Shown here piece after piece: positions 34,443-36,125 of a stretch of 36,125 nt of DNA. How positions within the stretch are numbered: the first letter of the stretch is position 1; every line of letters starts with the position of its first letter. The notes below the pieces were generated by a model. The model saw nothing but the letters and a program-made list of their open reading frames with translations, was not told the origin of the DNA and searched no databases. Origin of the DNA: Gammaproteobacteria bacterium (GTDB lineage Bacteria; Pseudomonadota; Gammaproteobacteria; Thiotrichales; Thiotrichaceae); NCBI GenBank assembly GCA_018822845.1, contig JAHJJD010000107.1, positions 1 to 36,125 of the forward strand, given 5' to 3'. The translations under genes were made by a program, and so were the position numbers.

Positions 34443-36014
34443 ATGAGCCAAGCTGTTGATAACATCGTTCCCAGCTACCCCTTGTTCCGCAATGACGAAT
34501 ACAAGGCCAACCTGAAAAACAAGCAGGACAACTACGAAGAGCGTCACCCGGCGGACAAGATTCAGGAAACCTTTCTGTGGTCCACGAGCGAAGAATACAA
34601 GCAACTGAACTTCGCCCGTGAAGCGCTGACCATCAACCCGGCGAAAGCCTGCCAGCCATTGGGTGCTGTGCTGTGCGCACTCGGATTTGAGAAAACCCTG
34701 CCGTATGTGCATGGTTCACAAGGTTGTGTGGCGTACTTCCGCAGTTACTTCAACCGCCATTTCAAGGAGCCAATCTCTTGCGTATCCGACTCCATGACGG
34801 AAGACGCAGCGGTTTTCGGTGGCCAGAAAAACATGTTCGACGGTCTGGAAAACGCCAAGGCGATTTACAAGCCGGAAATGATCGCGGTTTCCACTACCTG
34901 TATGGCGGAAGTTATCGGTGACGACCTGAATGCCTTCATCGGCAACGCCAAGAAGGAAGGCCACATCGAGCAGGATTTCCCGACCCCGTTCGCGCATACC
35001 CCCAGTTTCGTCGGTTCGCACACCACTGGCTGGGACAATATGTTTGAAGGCATCCTGCGCTACTTCACCCTCAACCACATGGAAGACAAGGAAATCGGCA
35101 GTAACGGCAAGCTCAACATCGTGCCGGGCTTCGAGACTTACCTCGGCAACTTCCGCGTGATCAAGCGCATGATGGCGGAAATGGGCGTGGACGCTACCCT
35201 GCTGTCCGACCCGACCGAAGTGCTGGATACGCCTGCTGACGGCAAGTTCCGCATGTACTCCGGCGGCACCACCATGGACGAGGTGAAAGACGCGCCGAAT
35301 GCGTATGACACCCTGTTCCTGCAAAACTGGCAGTCGGTCAAGAGCGAAAAGTTCGTCAAAGGCACCTGGAAGCACAACGCGGCCAAGCTCAACATCCCGA
35401 TGGGTCTGGACTGGACTGACGAGTTCCTGATGAAAGTCTCCGAAATCACTGGCCAGCCAATCCCTGACAGCCTGTTGACTGAACGTGGCCGTCTGGTCGA
35501 CATGCTGACTGACTCACACGCCTGGCTGCATGGCAAGAAATTCGGCGTCTATGGCGATGCGGATTTCGTGCTGGGCATGGTCAAGTTCCTGCTGGAAGTG
35601 GGTGCTGAGCCTACCCAGATCCTGTGCAACCACGCCAACAAGCGCTGGAAAAAGGAAGTGGAAAAAATGCTGGCGGATTCCCCTTACGGTGCCAACAGCG
35701 AAGTGCATATCGGCAAGGACTTGTGGCATTTCCGTTCACTGATGTTCACCAACAAGCCGGACTTCATGATCGGCAACAGCTACGGCAAGTTCATCCAGCG
35801 TGACACGCTGCATAAAGGCAAGGAGTTCGAGGTGCCGCTGATCCGCATCGGCTTCCCGATCTTCGACCGCCACCATATGCACCGTGACACCACACTGGGT
35901 TATGAGGGTGCAATGTACATGCTGCGCACCCTGACCAACGCAGTGCTGGAAAAGCTGGACGAGGATACTCGCGGCATGGGGACAACGGATTACAACTACG
36001 ATTTGATTCGTTAA
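34443..36014 (+). CDS. nifK: NifK, MoFe protein beta subunit
   Basis: A 523-aa beta subunit. P-cluster ligands lie in KACQPLGA, GSQGCVAYFR and STTCMAEVIGDD; the Ser next to the cluster and the C-terminal DYNYDLIR end are typical. It pairs with NifD and binds the P-cluster at the interface. GGGAGGAG precedes the ATG at 34443. The gene is complete within the window and a large palindromic repeat follows its stop. Confidence 0.99.
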   Translation: MSQAVDNIVPSYPLFRNDEYKANLKNKQDNYEERHPADKIQETFLWSTSEEYKQLNFAREALTINPAKACQPLGAVLCALGFEKTLPYVHGSQGCVAYFRSYFNRHFKEPISCVSDSMTEDAAVFGGQKNMFDGLENAKAIYKPEMIAVSTTCMAEVIGDDLNAFIGNAKKEGHIEQDFPTPFAHTPSFVGSHTTGWDNMFEGILRYFTLNHMEDKEIGSNGKLNIVPGFETYLGNFRVIKRMMAEMGVDATLLSDPTEVLDTPADGKFRMYSGGTTMDEVKDAPNAYDTLFLQNWQSVKSEKFVKGTWKHNAAKLNIPMGLDWTDEFLMKVSEITGQPIPDSLLTERGRLVDMLTDSHAWLHGKKFGVYGDADFVLGMVKFLLEVGAEPTQILCNHANKRWKKEVEKMLADSPYGANSEVHIGKDLWHFRSLMFTNKPDFMIGNSYGKFIQRDTLHKGKEFEVPLIRIGFPIFDRHHMHRDTTLGYEGAMYMLRTLTNAVLEKLDEDTRGMGTTDYNYDLIR

Positions 36015-36015
36015 G

Positions 36016-36119
36016 AACCCCTCACCCCCCGGCCCCCTCTCCCTCAAGGGGAGAGGGGGAGAAAGAAACCTCTCTCTTAGCCCCTCTCCCCTTGAGGGAG
36101 AGGGGTTGGGGTGAGGGGT
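36016..36119. repeat. Long inverted repeat after nifK
   Basis: Arms at about 36016-36060 and 36078-36119 are reverse complements built on CCCTCTCCCTCAAGGGGAGAGGG. The left arm belongs to the same dispersed family as 11246-11292. It could end or protect the nifHDK transcript. Confidence 0.8.
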
Positions 36120-36125
36120 ACAAAC

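Overview
The window comes from a Gram-negative bacterium, most likely a gammaproteobacterium related to the filamentous sulfur bacteria (Thiothrix-like). This is inferred from the proteins and genome style, not from a search. Most of it is a nitrogen-fixation region interleaved with accessory DNA: toxin-antitoxin and defence genes, and several families of small palindromic (REP-like) repeats. I see no rRNA, tRNA or CRISPR array.

Layout. 1-2.6 kb is a graveyard: a transposase tail, a 5'-truncated coiled-coil gene, an xisI remnant and an unknown membrane protein. 2.6-6.9 kb is an operon with a sigma54/NifA-type promoter: nifB, an FdxN ferredoxin, a 51-aa ORF, a flavodiiron protein, a [2Fe-2S] ferredoxin and an FeSII (Shethna II)-like ferredoxin. 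7.0-7.7 kb holds a REP-associated tyrosine transposase (RAYT) with its repeats. 7.7-9.8 kb is a second sigma54 operon: nifQ, draG and an Rrf2-family regulator without cysteines. 9.8-12.9 kb is a third: iscA(nif), nifU, nifS and a nifZ-like gene. 12.9-16.1 kb is an AT-rich island with two overlapping DUF262 genes. 16.4-21.1 kb carries a Uma2-type nuclease, an ABC-F gene broken by one stop codon, and hrpB. 21.3-23.3 kb has a ParA-like ATPase facing a two-gene SIR2-like/Cys4-protein operon, which itself has a sigma54 promoter and a NifA site. 23.3-26.0 kb holds two PIN-toxin modules, a Fic module and scraps of a WD40 gene. 26.0-30.8 kb is a caspase-STAND-WD40 gene divergent from a Trypco1-type gene. 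30.9-36.1 kb is draT divergent from nifHDK.

How it works together. NifH/D/K form nitrogenase. NifU, NifS and IscA supply Fe-S clusters, NifB makes the cofactor core with FdxN as probable electron donor, NifQ supplies molybdenum and the NifZ-like protein helps P-cluster maturation. DraT and DraG switch NifH off and on by ADP-ribosylation. The flavodiiron protein and the FeSII-like ferredoxin look like an oxygen-protection cassette inside the nifB operon. Five promoters share the -24/-12 plus TGT-N10-ACA architecture. Four precede recognised nif genes; the fifth precedes the SIR2-like/Cys4 operon, making it the best candidate for an unrecognised nif-regulon system. nifE, nifN, nifX, nifV and nifA are not in the window.
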